A stretch of 64,000 bases of DNA, taken from Taudactylus pleione (lineage: Eukaryota; Chordata; Amphibia; Anura; Myobatrachidae). The number at the start of each line of letters is the position of its first letter. Position 1 is the stretch's first letter. The position numbers and the translations under genes were made by a program. Location: the NCBI GenBank assembly GCA_031769625.1, contig JAUIMM010000016.1:13241501-13305500 (forward strand), in the 5' to 3' direction. This document shows positions 46,341-58,423 of this stretch, one piece after another. The notes beneath the pieces were generated by a model, which did not search any database, had not been told where the DNA came from, and saw only the letters and a list, made by a program, of their open reading frames with translations.

Positions 46341-48184
46341 GGGGTAAATTTACTAAAAATCGAGAATGGTCAAGATGCCAGTCTCAGGAGACTTTAGGCA
46401 TGATTTTCAACTCGTATATTTACTAAAGGCAAAGTCGGGAGAGTTAGAGAGAGATTTCTCTCTTCTCCCTCGTAAAACTCGGCTGAGATAGCAAACTCGA
46501 ATCAACTCACCATTGGGCAAACTCGAACTTTTCACCTAAAAGATACAGCTCACAAATTTACCAAGAATCGAGATGACAATCTCGGGTGAGATGCAGGCAA
46601 ACCCTCTGCCAAACTGAAGTTTTAAACACTCACCTCCAATCACCTCTGTGATTTGTGTATGTTTCTGCCTGTAAATAGTTTAAATAGGGTATATTTAAAA
46701 AAAATTACATAGGGTCCCCCTCCAAAAGCCTAACCAGCCCCGGACTTGCCAGCCAGTCCTGGTTCTAAAAATTACAGGGAACAAAACGAGTAGGGTTACA
46801 CCGTAATATAGGTACCAGCACCAGGCTGCAGGGCCAGACCTGGTTTTAATTATAGGGAAAAAAATATTGCATTGGGGTCCCCCTTTATTTAAAACCAGCA
46901 CCGGACCCTTTCTAGTAGGGGGCTAATGCCACAGCCAGGGGAACCCTTTCACCATGCCCCCCAGCAGCAGCATCAGTCCTGACTGCTAGTCAGCCCAGGC
47001 CAGGGATCCCTGGGGAGTTGGGGACCTTGCCTATAAAGGGGTCCCCCTTTCCAGGGCACCCCTGGCCTAGGTTGATAGCCTGGGGCTATCCCCACCATGC
47101 CAGGTGGTGGGTGATGGGTTGATAGTGTATGTGGTGTGTAAAAAATTGAAGTATCAACTTTGTCTTTACAGTGGAACTACAGGTCCCAGCAAGCCTCCCC
47201 GCATGCTGGTACTTGGAGAACCACAAGTACCAGCATACGGGGCATTAAGGGCCCATTGGTACCTGTAGGTCACCTGTAAAGAAATGTGTAAAAAAAAACA
47301 CAACACACACACCCTGAAAGTACAGTTTTATTACAAACATACACACACACACATATACTCACCTACATTACCAGGAGTGGTCCCCTTGTCCAAAGTGGGC
47401 ATCCAAGTTCTTTTTAAAACAAAAAAACAGAAATCACGATCCACGCAACAGATACCAACCAGGATGTTTGATATCTCCAGAATGAAATGCTCAGACATGG
47501 CTTCTGCCGGTGAGTCCCCGCCTCTCTCATCCAATGAATGGCTCCCCAATTGAAGTCAATGGTGGGAGCCGCAGAATAAATGTTAGTAACCTGCAGCTCC
47601 CACCATTTACTTCAATGATGCCCTGGCTGTGGCATCAGCCCCCCGCTAGAAAGGGTCCGGTGCTGGTTTTAATTATAGGAGGACCCCTATGCAATTTTTC
47701 CCCCCTATAATTAAAACCAGGACTGGTCCTGCAGCCTGGTGCTGGTACCTACATTACGGTGGAAACCTACTCGATTTGTTCTCCGTAATTTTAGGTACCA
47801 GGACTGGCTGGCAATTCCGGGGCTGGTTAAGCTTTAGGAGGGGACCCTATGACATTTGTTTTTATAACATTTAACCCATTTTTTACAGGTCTTAACATAC
47901 AAGCAGCCACCACATATCTCACTGATATGTGCAGCCTGTTAGCTAGGGAGTGCTTTGCAGAGTGAAAGCACTGAAATCTCAGGTGAGTAATCTCATCTTT
48001 ACTTGCAACTCGGGCGAGATATATATCGATCTGCTTCACCATCGGCCAACTCACTTTCAGCTAAACTCACTTCTTAGTAATTTTGCAAGATGAAAAATGG
48101 AATATCACCCTGAGATTCGGCGATGCAAATTGAGATGAAAAAAAACTAAATTCGACCATTCTCGATTCTTAGTAAATCTACCCC
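46341..48184. mobile_element. 1.84-kb giant palindromic Harbinger-like element, TAA target duplication
   Basis: The ends are GGGGTAAATTTACTAAAAATC and its partner GATTCTTAGTAAATCTACCCC. TAA flanks it at 46338-46340 and 48185-48187. Most of the two halves are reverse complements of one another; for example CACAGCCAGGG...AAAGGGTCC at 46900 pairs with GGACC...CTGTGGC at 47625-47660, and GGTACCAGCACCAGGCTGC at 46811 with GCAGCCTGGTGCTGGTACC at 47730. The centre (47155-47280) holds a further hairpin. No transposase. Confidence 0.85.
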
Positions 48185-48311
48185 TAAAGGTCATTTGTCA
48201 ACATTGAAAATAGTTCACCCCTGCAGAGCATATGTAGGGTTACCACATTTTATTTTAGGATTCCTGGACAGGGGTGTAGCCAAACCACATTGGGGTTACA
48301 ACCATTTTATT

Positions 48312-48430
48312 TCTTATGCTGGGTACACACTAATCATATATATCTGCAGATATCTGCAGATGATGGTTGTTTGTACACACTGAACAACCATCATCTGTGT
48401 TCAGTGTGTATGAGGAGGTGGGTCCCGTTG
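48312..48430. repeat. Fragment of the GCTGGGTACACAC short element
   Basis: Contains ATGCTGGGTACACACTAATC and CAGATGATGGTTGT followed by its complement ACAACCATCATCTG, as in 52373-53016 and 53170-53535. Confidence 0.55.
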
Positions 48431-48801
48431 GCTGGTGGGTGGAGCTAGGGCATATCGGAAGATCCCTGGAGGCAGAATCGCACAGTTCCTGATCTAAATA
48501 AGAGATAAGCTCAACATTCACTCCTTGTTTTTGTCTGTTTTTACTTCAAACTTCTGTATTTATTTATTTTTTGTATTGTACTGCCTGCATAAGCACTTTA
48601 CAGTGCATTTTTATATTTAGTTCACCATGTGTATAATAAATTGCATTTTATTTTTCACTACCAAGTGACTGTAGTTCATCACTTATGGTTTGCACTTTAT
48701 TTACATATGCACTTTAAATGGGCAAATTATGTTTTTACACAATTGCTAAATCTTTGATTATTTTTGCACTTGTTAAACACTTTCAGGTGCTCAAAATCAA
48801 T

Positions 48802-48845
<44 letters not shown>

Positions 48846-48925
48846 AGTATAGCCCGCAGCCAATGTCAGCCCAAAGGGGTGCACCTCAGTGTAACCACAT
48901 GGAGCATCCAGGGTCCATACATTTG
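48431..48925. other. AT-rich, with a (TA)n run at 48806-48841
   Basis: The only clear structure is the (TA)n microsatellite. Confidence 0.5.
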
Positions 48926-49251
48926 TAGAAAAATAGAGTAGCGAGGGCACTCACCATAATTAAGCAAATTAAGTCCAGTTTATTCACATACCACCAGTGT
49001 CATATAGCTGTAAAGTCCGACGTTTCGGTCCCCGTATGAGACCTTTGTCAAGGTGCATCCATAACACAATGTTATTCAAGCCACTTTTCTTATGACTTGA
49101 ATAACATTGTGTTATGGATGCACCTTGACAAAGGTCTCATATGGGGACCGAAACGTCGGACTTTACAGCTATATGACACTGGTGGTATGTGAATAAACTG
49201 GACTTAATTTGCTTAATTATGGTGAGTGCACTCGCTACTCTATTTTTCTAC
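48926..49251. mobile_element. Foldback element with 155-bp arms carrying a GACCGAAACGTCGG motif
   Basis: 48926-49081 is the near-perfect reverse complement of 49096-49251 (GTAGAAAAATAGAGTAGCGA against TCGCTACTCTATTTTTCTAC). Each arm carries TTGACAAAGGTCTC...GGGGACCGAAACGTCGG in one sense. The loop is about 15 bases. Confidence 0.8.
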
Positions 49252-49392
49252 ATATATATATAAAATTATACTTACGCCTTCATTAGGACATTACACTTAG
49301 TCTTCTTCTATAAAGACACCAAAATAATCTAAAGTGTATTTTAAATATTCAAAAACATTTCTTATACATTCATATACTAGAACAGCCTAAGG

Positions 49393-49585
49393 CAGTGGTT
49401 CCCAAACTGTGCACCGTGGCACCCTGAGGTGCCTCGGGACACTTGTAGGGGTGCCTCAGGTTGGTGGTCCAGCACCAAATCAAATTATTTATGGTCAATA
49501 ATAATAAACTTTTGGCTTAGGGGTGCCGTAAAAACAATGCTGATACTCTAGGGTTCCGTAATTCAAAAAAGTTTGGGAACCACTG
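49393..49585. mobile_element. 193-bp hAT short element, perfect GCCTAAGG target duplication
   Basis: The ends are CAGTGGTTCCCAAACTG and AGTTTGGGAACCACTG, the classic vertebrate Charlie-like termini. GCCTAAGG flanks it at 49385-49392 and 49586-49593. Confidence 0.9.
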
Positions 49586-49629
49586 GCCTAAGGTGATATA
49601 AGGAATCCATAGACCAGATTGCTTACTTA

Positions 49630-50141
49630 GGGCCTGATTCAGACCCACACGCAAGCGGCTGTCCGCTCGCAAGTGGGTCGATGGTGCGCATGCGCGAGAC
49701 ACGATGAGCGAAGGACTTTCCTTCACTCGTTGTGTCTGATCAAAGGGGGGCGTGCTGTCGATGTTGATTGACAGCACGCCCCCTTTGGTGGGCATGCCAG
49801 GGGCGTGCCTCCCAGACGGGGGCGTCCCAAGGGAACGCCTACCGTCAGAAGCCGGCCCCCACTGACATCACTAGTGATGTCAGTGGGAGTGATTTTGGCT
49901 CTGATAGAGCCAAAATCACTCCGGGCCTTGCGGTTGAGAAACTCAACCGCAGGCTTCGGCTCGCAGTGGCGATGGTCGCGATGGTCAAGACCATTGCGAC
50001 CATCAACCTGCACGCTCGTATAGGCTGTGGGTGGTGACCCACAGCTATACGAGCGTCCAGGAGGACGCTCCATAATTATGGAGGTGGGCCCTGATTCAGA
50101 GCGAGCGCTCTGGTCAGAGCGTCCGGCTCTGAATCAGGGCC
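49630..50141. mobile_element. Chained-hairpin Harbinger-dependent element, TTA target duplication
   Basis: The ends are GGGCCTGATTCAGACCC and GGCTCTGAATCAGGGCC; TTA lies at 49627-49629 and 50142-50144. The interior is the reverse-complement relative of 22238-22787, again a string of perfect hairpins (CACTGACATCACTAGTGATG; AGTGATTTTGGCTCTG). The right end carries a double inverted terminus (50087-50141). Confidence 0.85.
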
Positions 50142-50144
50142 TTA

Positions 50145-52347
50145 GATCAGTATTAAGGAGATGTACAGTACATTCAAGCTCCACTAACATTGAAATTACA
50201 GTTCTACCTAGGATGCTCCTTATAGTCCCAGGAGACCCCTCCTCCTATGTTTTGAAACTCCACTTGCAACATAAGCTCCAACCACTACAATAACAGCAAA
50301 GGGAGAGTGCTTGTTTGCATAGGCAAATGCAGGGGGGTTCCTATTTGCCTGGAAACACCATAACCACATTAGAAATAATAATATAATAGAATTTTACTGC
50401 TACATGCTCTGCTCACTATCACAAAAGAAATAATTAGCACCACCTGCGGATCTTTTAACATGTGTCAGCCACTAATAAGTACATCTGTGCACAACTAGGA
50501 AGTCTGTAAAACATTCACTATTGGGGATGCACTGCAATAGACCATCAATAGGGTTAATTACTAATACCTAAAATAATACACTATTCAGTGCATAACGAGA
50601 CCAATATGTACATTATGTTCAGGGCAGTGCTAGGTTCTTCTGCTGTTCCCCCAGACTCCCAGACTTGCTCCAATGCTCACATCTGAAATAAAAACATTCA
50701 ACTCAGGCAGGATGATCATACTGCTGCATCTTATGGATTACTATGATCGCTGGTCCTGATTATGCTGGAATAATGACAGACAATACACTTTGTATGGCGC
50801 ATATTAAAGCTGGTTAAGTGCTAATTATGCCCTCTTCATAGACTGGCCACACTCGCTCTAAAATCAAGGATTTGGAAACCCCCTCTAGAAATTCTACGTT
50901 TGCCACTGGTTTGGGAGCTAATTATTCCAACTTGTAATATTTGGAAACCTATAGAAAGGTAAAATAACCCCTACATTTATTAAGTACCGGTTATTCCGGA
51001 ATTTCCTATATCTAAATCGTGTAATGGTTTAATTGCAAACTTTCATTTTGCATTCCATATGGGACAGTTTATGCTTTCCAAGTGGCCATCTTGGACGTAA
51101 ACTTTCTGTTTACATTCCAGTTTGCATTCCAAGCAGCCATCTTGGTTGCAAACTTCTGGTTAATGCTCCAGGTTAAGCTTTAATGCTGGCAGCCATTATA
51201 CCGTTGAATAATCTATTTGTGAAGGAGGCAATGCATGTGCTCCAGAGGTTAACAGAAGCTGTATAAAACCTTCCAGGTCTATGCTGCTTCCTAGGTACAG
51301 TTTGGACTAGCGGGGGGCGTTGCCATTTGTGTTCCAGAAGTGGAACATATTATGTGTAACTCATGATTATCATGTGAGCCCCACATTGACCAATGGGACA
51401 TAACGGCTTGTGTGTCCCAGGGAGCTGCAAGTGCGTTCCAATGAGAATACCAAAAACGGAAGCGTCTACTGTCACTACGGTTTTTATAGATACTATTAGT
51501 GATTTGAACCTTATATTATTATGAAAGAATACATAAAGAAGTGCAGCTTGCCCATGGTAAAAGGTACGTTTATTTTAAAGTTCTTATGATGATTTGATAC
51601 TTATATGTACTACTTCCTGCCTATAACCAATGACAGAGAAGGTTGGGGGATAAAAGAGATCAAGGTCCACCAGGAATATGCACCTTGAAATAGACTCTAG
51701 GGGGTAACAGGAGTATTTGGTCATTTTCGCAAACACAGAAATTTACTATGGAAAGAACGGAAGTATTTTCCTTATTTACGGAGCTGAACAAGGGAGTTTT
51801 TAATATATAAAATGCGGCCGTAAACACTATTAGAAATGATACACATTTGCTAAACATATGCTAAACACGGAAATTTACCAACAATCATATTTTTAAATGC
51901 GGCTGTAAAAGTGTAAAACGCACTGTTGAAATAGAAGTTTCAAATGTACCTGGTTTTGGGCAGTGATTTGGATGTGCATTTGCTTTGGGAACAGCCTTTC
52001 TATTAATTTTTATAAATTGTTGTGTTTTTCTATTATTTAATTAACAATGAACACAACATAAAAGATTCACAATGACATATTCCTTATACATGTTCACTGT
52101 CTATGCACATGCTGCTATTGTGGTGATTAAATAGATCATTTGAAGATATTTCTCCAACTACTATTTTTCTTGCCTCTAAATTCATCTTAAGTATTCAGTT
52201 TGTGCAGAACATAGTGATGGAAGACCACATAATTTCCATGATTTCTCAACAACATATGATTAAGCTCCAAAGAAGAACTATAAGATGTATTTAAATGTTT
52301 ATTTTTTTAACTTCCGAAATTAAACTTTTGACTTTTGTCAACACTAT
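50145..52347. other. Longest stretch with no recognised repeat or gene
   Basis: No terminal repeats, LINE blocks or long open frames with coding character were seen. Small local repeats only (CCATCTTGG at 51087 and 51140). Confidence 0.4.
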
Positions 52348-53167
52348 GGGGTCTATTTACTAAGCAGTGTTATGCTGAGTACACACTTTCCGATATATTG
52401 GCCGATCAACTGATCGGCCAATATATCGTGCCTCCGTCGGCCAGTGTGTACAGACGATATGTCTGTGAACTGCGTTGTTCACAGACATATCGCATTGGCT
52501 TTGCTGCACTGCCAATGAGAAGATATGTCTGCAGACATATCTGTCCATTGGCAAGTGTGTATGGGCGATCAGTTGATCGCCCGAACATAGGGGAGCCGAG
52601 AAGGGGGGTTCCAGCGAGCGGATAGTACTTGCCCGGGTCTGGCACAGCTCCCCATCCAGAGCAGCCAAGCACACGCTGCTGTGTGCCGAGATGCACTGGG
52701 AGACTGCCCGAGGCTTCTAAAGCAGCAGCCCGAGCAGTCTCCTATGCCAAAGGGGGTGAGCAATCACACTGATCATGCCCCCCATTGACTGTGTGCCGGG
52801 CTGAGAGGCACACAGCGCCCCCCCTCCCCAGCGTGCAGCGCCACATCACAAATTGTTTTTTCCCCGAAGGGGGCAGGGCCATGCCTCCCGCGATTAGGCC
52901 ATGCCCCCTACCCGCCCCCTGTCCGGCCCGACCCGCTGCAGCTTGCAGATGATGATCGTTCAGTGTGTATGAACGACCATCATCTGCAGATATATCGCTA
53001 TAGTGTGTACCCACCTTTAGGAGACAGAGTGAAAAGTGATAAGGTGCCAGCCAATCAGCTCCTGTCATCTCACAGGCTGTATTTGAAAAATGGCAGTTGG
53101 GAGCTGGTTGGCTGGCACCTTATCACTTTTGACTCTGTCTCCTAACACTGCTTAGTAAATAGACCCC
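52348..53167. mobile_element. Outer GGGGTCTATTTACTAAGC hairpin element, TAT target duplication
   Basis: The ends are GGGGTCTATTTACTAAGCAG and CTGCTTAGTAAATAGACCCC; TAT lies at 52345-52347 and 53168-53170. The right arm (53120-53167) gives the uninterrupted sequence of the left arm, showing that 52373-53019 was inserted into it. Confidence 0.8.
52373..53016. mobile_element. Nested GTACACAC element, TTA target duplication
   Basis: The ends are TGCTGAGTACACACT and AGTGTGTACCCACCT; TTA flanks it at 52370-52372 and 53017-53019. It is rich in ATATCTGCAGATAT-like palindromes. The empty site AGTGTTAGGAGACAG is preserved in the opposite arm of the host hairpin. Confidence 0.8.
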
Positions 53168-53169
53168 TA

Positions 53170-53535
53170 TATGACCACTGTACACACTGAACAGATATAT
53201 CTGCAGATTGAGTGATCTGCAGATATATCTGTAGATGATGGTCATTCATATACACTAAATGACCATCACCTTCCAGGCAGGGGAAGGTCCTGCTGGCCGG
53301 GGGGTGGATCAGGGGTGGACTGCCTCCCTCCCCTTGGCTGCCGATGCATGTTTGCAGGCGGTCGGTAGACCTCTTATACTCACTTGCCGATGGACAGATA
53401 TGTCTGCAGATATATCTGTCCATTGGCTGTGCAGCACAACCAATGCGACATGTCTGTGAACGACGTTGTTCACAGACATATCGCTGGTACACACTGGCTG
53501 ATGGGCGCCAGATATATTGGCTGATCAATGTTTAC
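53170..53535. repeat. Further GTACACAC element copy, partial
   Basis: Shares GCAGATATATCTG palindromes, ATGACCATCATC-type blocks and GGTACACACTGGC with 52373-53016. The ends are worn. Confidence 0.55.
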
Positions 53536-54106
53536 AAACGTAGTCACATCAAGTGCGGGTTTATAGAAGTGTAGTTGTTGCCCATAGCAACAACATAGGT
53601 GTCAATCACTGCTCTGCCGTTAGAGGAATAGGAAGATGTCAACGTCAGTTAGGGGATAAGTCCAGCTGGTAATATATTGGGAGAAAGCTGCACTGGCCTG
53701 TCTGTGATATAGAGGAGCAGGAGATTACACAGCAGGGCACCGCAGGACTGTTGCTACAGAAGCAGCAGTAGTCATTGATCATGCCCGTGAAAGAAGTCAG
53801 CAGTAGGTGTTTGGACAGGAGATGGCTTGGTCAGAAGAACACTGTTTGTCTGACTGACTCTGGGCAGTGCTGAGGTGTAGAATAGTGGTCAGTGTTCCTG
53901 ACTACTACAGTAGGTCTGTACAGTGTGGCTTATTCTTGGCTGGTTATGGGACTGTACACACCTACCTCACTGCTAATCTATACTTTAGCATTGCCAAACA
54001 GGGTTCCTGTGACCAACGTAGTTCACTGGTCACATTAGAGGCCAGAATAGGGCCGGGAGCAAGTCAACAATCAGACACCATCTACAGCAGATGCCCATAC
54101 TAGAAG
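53536..54106. other. No recognised feature
   Basis: No coding signal or repeat ends were found. Confidence 0.35.
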
Positions 54107-55029
54107 TGGGTCTGCAAGAAGTTGTGGCTTTGAGACTGCAGAATTACAAAGGACCCCTAAAAAGCTTACATTAAATAATCTCTGATTAAAATCAACAATT
54201 ACAATTTGCCATCTGCAAAACTGTAGGATAGAGGCAGTGCATTGCAATTCAAGTATACCAAAAATAATATATATAGTATTAGTACTAATACATGTCCATT
54301 ATATTAAAATATCCATAACCCCACTTATAATTTCAAACATGTTTTTGTATAAAAATACCCCAAAAAACTTCACAAAACATTTTGTACATGTAAGTACATG
54401 TAACAATGACATCATAACTGAGCAAATATGCTAATGCATGATTCAATAAATAACTTATTTTTTCCTACAGCCACGACTCCTACAGGAGGAGTTTCAGCCG
54501 ACTCTCTGCTGCACAAAGTGTGCTGTAAATTTTTTTTAAAACTTATAGCCATTGGCGCAAAACAATGGAGTATATTAAAGATCTTATATCATCAATGGAG
54601 ATGTTTTGACGCAGCTGTTGTTGGGGCAAACCAAAAGCAACACAGTAAGAAATAAACCAACAGCGTTGTGAAAACACCTGAATTAATATCTGCAATAGTA
54701 ATTATTGCTAAATGGTATGTATAGATGAACTATGCCAAATATATGAATAAAAAATAGTTTAATATGCAAAAACTTACTTAGTCAATTAATAAAAACAAAT
54801 AAATAACGAATACATAAATCATTGACCAATGTAACATGCAATATATGTATATCATTCAACAAAAAATGTATATCAAAATACTAAATATAAGAGATAGCCA
54901 ATATGACGCTGTGTAATCAATCATGTACTAAAACCACAGTATGAAAACACACAGCATAAATAATTTTATCTGTTTACAGCTGAGACTTTTGGTAAAAATA
55001 CAAGAATATAGATGTTTGTGGTTTTGAAT
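54107..55029. mobile_element. 0.92-kb unit of unknown class, copy B (inverse of copy A)
   Basis: The reverse complement of 33622-34537 over its full length, with the same two ends: TGGGTCTGCA on the left, GGTTTTGAAT on the right. The flanks are unrelated to those of copy A, so the ends mark a mobilised or copied unit. Confidence 0.6.
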
Positions 55030-55231
55030 AATTAGTCTCCTTTTAGACGAACATGGAACCTGCTGTGAATGATGTTCACAAAGCAAGAATGTAACTATTC
55101 ATAAAAATGTTGCAGTTCTTTATGCACAAGGAAAATATATATCCAAATGTGCTGTGTGTCCTTTAGTAATTCTCACGTCAAGTTTTATTGTCCATGTGCA
55201 ATGCAGGTATTGAAAAAATGATAAAAATCAC

Positions 55232-55264
<33 letters not shown>

Positions 55265-56338
55265 TTGTGACACAGTGCCCACTCACCAGTGAATATTTCC
55301 ACTGTCGGGGAAACAATTAAGTATGCGTGAGGTATACTGGATACATGAATTTAATAGTCTTTTCTCTGAAGGTCTCAATGAAACTGTGGATCTGAACGAA
55401 GTGATTTAGGAAAATATCCCTATGAACTGTTCAGTCTCATTTTTTTAGCTGAATTTAGCACGATATACCATCATATTATACAGTACATTGTATATCATAT
55501 CTACAGAGTTGGCCCATTTAGATTTCTTAATTAACTAAGACAGATGTAGATGGTTGTGGGTCATTCATAGGAGTCATGTGACTAAAGGTGCCGGGTCCAT
55601 TGGGGTACGCTCCTCTCTATACGTCTGACTGCAGACCTGGAAAATATATCTTTGGTGGATTATGGGTAGTAATTTGCAGATCAAAACACAACTGTATTTT
55701 GTATCAATCATTGTTCCTAATATGTGAAGATTTATAGAGATAAGATTTTAGCAGTTTATTTAGATCAATGATTTATAGATTAATTGGTTTTTCGCAGTTG
55801 GCGAATATAATATAAATTAAAACACACAAACAGTATAAACTAACATATATAAAGAATACTAATGGGTTTTAAAAAACTTTTGTTGTTCTCCTTTCCTCTT
55901 CTTTGCCCTTCTTCTCTTCTTCTGGCTCAGTGGAAGAAAATTTAAGGTGTCCACCACATATGTTTGTCACATCAAATATATGCTTACCAGATTAGTCTAA
56001 TAAGCTTTCCTGAAGTTTTTACTTAGTATATATATTTATAAATATTTTGAACATGTTTTGAAAAATGTTTTTTAGGAAATATGTAAAAATAAACTGTATG
56101 TTTGCTACATAGAAGTGTATAATTAAAACCATTTGGACAGATGTCCCTCAAAGAAATCTTTTTAGACTTCTATTTGACTATGCCAGCAATGATTATAATG
56201 AATTTATGTTGATTAATTATCATGCGCATGTGTTTTTCAAAGTGGACCCGGTATATTAAGGGTCAATTGACTTTTGTTTAGACACGCCCCTCTGAGGAAA
56301 TCCCCGTTGGGAAGAAACGCATCAGGTTTATAGACATT
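55030..56338. other. AT-rich; (AAT)n at 55231-55266; hammerhead-like motif at 56288-56325
   Basis: Apart from the trinucleotide run and the CTCTGAGGAAATCC...GGGAAGAAACGCATC motif directly before Harbinger copy 2, no feature was seen. Confidence 0.45.
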
Positions 56339-57012
56339 GGCCCTGATTCAGACCCACTCGCAATTGGGCGTACGTACGTTCGGCGTACGTAAAAAAATAT
56401 TTAAATTCAAGGCCTCGCTCGTATTTTCGAACGCATATAAAAATCCGCCCCAAACTCAGACGACCCCTCCTCTAACTTACGAGCGTGCCAAATAGCGAGC
56501 GTACATCCCCGAAATGGCTTGAAGGGAACGCACGCACAAGTACAAACCGGAAGTGGGCTTGTCAGATGTCGATTACCTGCTCCTTTATTCTGCCTACCTC
56601 CCTCAATCGTATCATGTCAATCAATGTATCAATTAGCTAAATTGTTGTTTTTTTTTCAACACAATGCAATAAACTTTAATCTTGTCCGTGTTTGTATTTG
56701 CTCGCAGAATACGTACGGCTGAAACCTTCGCTTTTATTGTTCAAAAGACATGTTAGCCCCAATTAAACAATTGTTCTATTTGTTTGTCTCCCCACAATTT
56801 TTCTGTGGTTCATTTCTTTATTTAAATTTGCTTACGCATGTCACTGCATCAAGCCTATCATAACTCTCAAGAGATTTGTGGCCCTGTCAAACACATGACT
56901 CATACACTAACCAATAGAATTTGTCCTGTTAATTTCCCAAATACATTAGCCAATCAAATTTTTTTGGGGTGCTTTATTAAAAATATTTTGCCAAAAAAAC
57001 ACCGTTGCCATC

Positions 57013-58423
57013 ATGAGATCCGCCGCATTCACCAGGCGCGAACTGCTGGTGCTGACGGAGGTGATGGACAGGCGGATCACCAGTCAGCCTCCACCCATCT
57101 CCAATAGGCGAAAGCGTTCCGCATATGCGGAGGTACATCGATGCCTGCGCTCCTTCGGCTCACGCCGACATATTGGCCAGCTGGAGCGCAGGTGGTCGGA
57201 CCTGCACCGGCGGACGCCCCGCTTGCTGGCATGCTTTCGCATGCAGATTGCGGAAAGTAAGTGTTCTGGACTGTGGTTTTCAAGTTTATCTTGTGGGCCC
57301 TAACTGCGTGTGCATGTTTTCATGTCTGTCCTATTGAGTCATTGTAGTCATATCTGCATGTGCATGTTTTCATGTCTGTCCTATTGAGTCATTGTAGTCA
57401 TATCTGCATGTGCATGTTTTCATATCTGTCCTATTGAGTCATTGTAGTCATATCTGCATGTGCATGTTTTCATGTCTGTCCTATTGAGTCATTGTAGTCA
57501 TATCTGCATGTGCATGTTTTCATGTCTGTCCTATTGAATCATTGTAGTCATATCTGCATGTGCATGTTTTCATGTCTGTCCTATTGAGTCATTGTAGTCA
57601 TATCTGCATGTGCATGTTTTCATGTCTGTCCTATTTAGTCATTTTTTTTTTTTTTTTTTTGCATTCCTGTTGAAACTAACCACAATATTTTTTTCATTTT
57701 TTAGGGGCACAGCAAACACTACGGCGGCATCGCCAGACAAGACGCCGGTCCCGGCCCCTCTCTCCAACCCCCAATTCGTCAATTACCCCCTCCTCCCCAG
57801 ACCCTGTGGCCGAAATTTCAGGCCTACTTCCCCTCCAGCCCAATTCCCCCTCTCCTCCATCCGTCCCTCCTCCAAATACCCCCTACCAGGATTCCTCAAA
57901 CACCTTGCCCCTAGGTTTGGGGAATGTAGCCACCTCCGAGGTGGTCCAGGGAGTGGCTTCTGGCTCTGTCGTTTTTGAGAACGGTATGTTTTTAAATTTT
58001 ATTTTGGACACCACAAACTGTTTGTATGTAATCATGTGTCGTCCCCATTTTTTTTGCCTTTCTGTCGCCTTAGGGTATTTTTGGGGGTTGTCTTTACCTG
58101 TTCCTGCTGATGTCACCATACACATATCACACCTGTGTGCCTTTTTTTAGGGCCCTTGTATTTTTGCCCTTAGAAATTTTGGGGTGCTGGGTTTTATCCG
58201 TGTAATGTTTTTTTGGCCCACAAGCTTGTAAGTTTTGGTTTGCTTGTTTTGTGTTTTTTTAGAATGTTGCTTCATTATCGATTTATTAATCCCCAAACTT
58301 TTGTCACCCACAGAGGAACAGAGGCGTCGGGAACAAATATTTAATTGTGTGGGCCGTATGCGGGAGCAGGTCACCGGGCTTATGCAGGGCCTTGACCATC
58401 TGTTGGTCCTCCTTAGGAATTAG
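57013..58423 (+). CDS. Harbinger small Myb/SANT-like protein, copy 2 (intact)
   Basis: Exons 57013-57256 (244 nt), 57705-57983 (279 nt) and 58314-58423 (110 nt), GT-AG borders, 210 aa. Exons 1 and 3 have the same lengths as in copy 1; exon 2 is 30 nt shorter. The SANT-like domain reads AAFTRRELLVLTEVMDRRI and GQLERRWSDLHRR; the tail reads EEQRRREQIFNCVGRM and ends LLVLLRN. The middle Pro/Ser-rich part has diverged most (PPNTPYQDSSNTLPL). AATAAA is at 58457-58462. The preserved frame despite many differences from copy 1 suggests selection for function while mobile. Confidence 0.82.
57305..57645. repeat. 50-bp minisatellite in intron 1 of the small Myb gene, copy 2
   Basis: Seven units of a 50-bp sequence containing TGCATGTTTTCATGTCTGTC and ATTGTAGTCATATC, almost identical to one another, followed by a (T)n run. 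Confidence 0.95.

Noticed and set aside
57305..57645. Regular 50-bp repeats that could suggest a CRISPR array
   Set aside because: The units are near-identical throughout with no unique spacers, and the context is an intron of a eukaryotic transposon gene.
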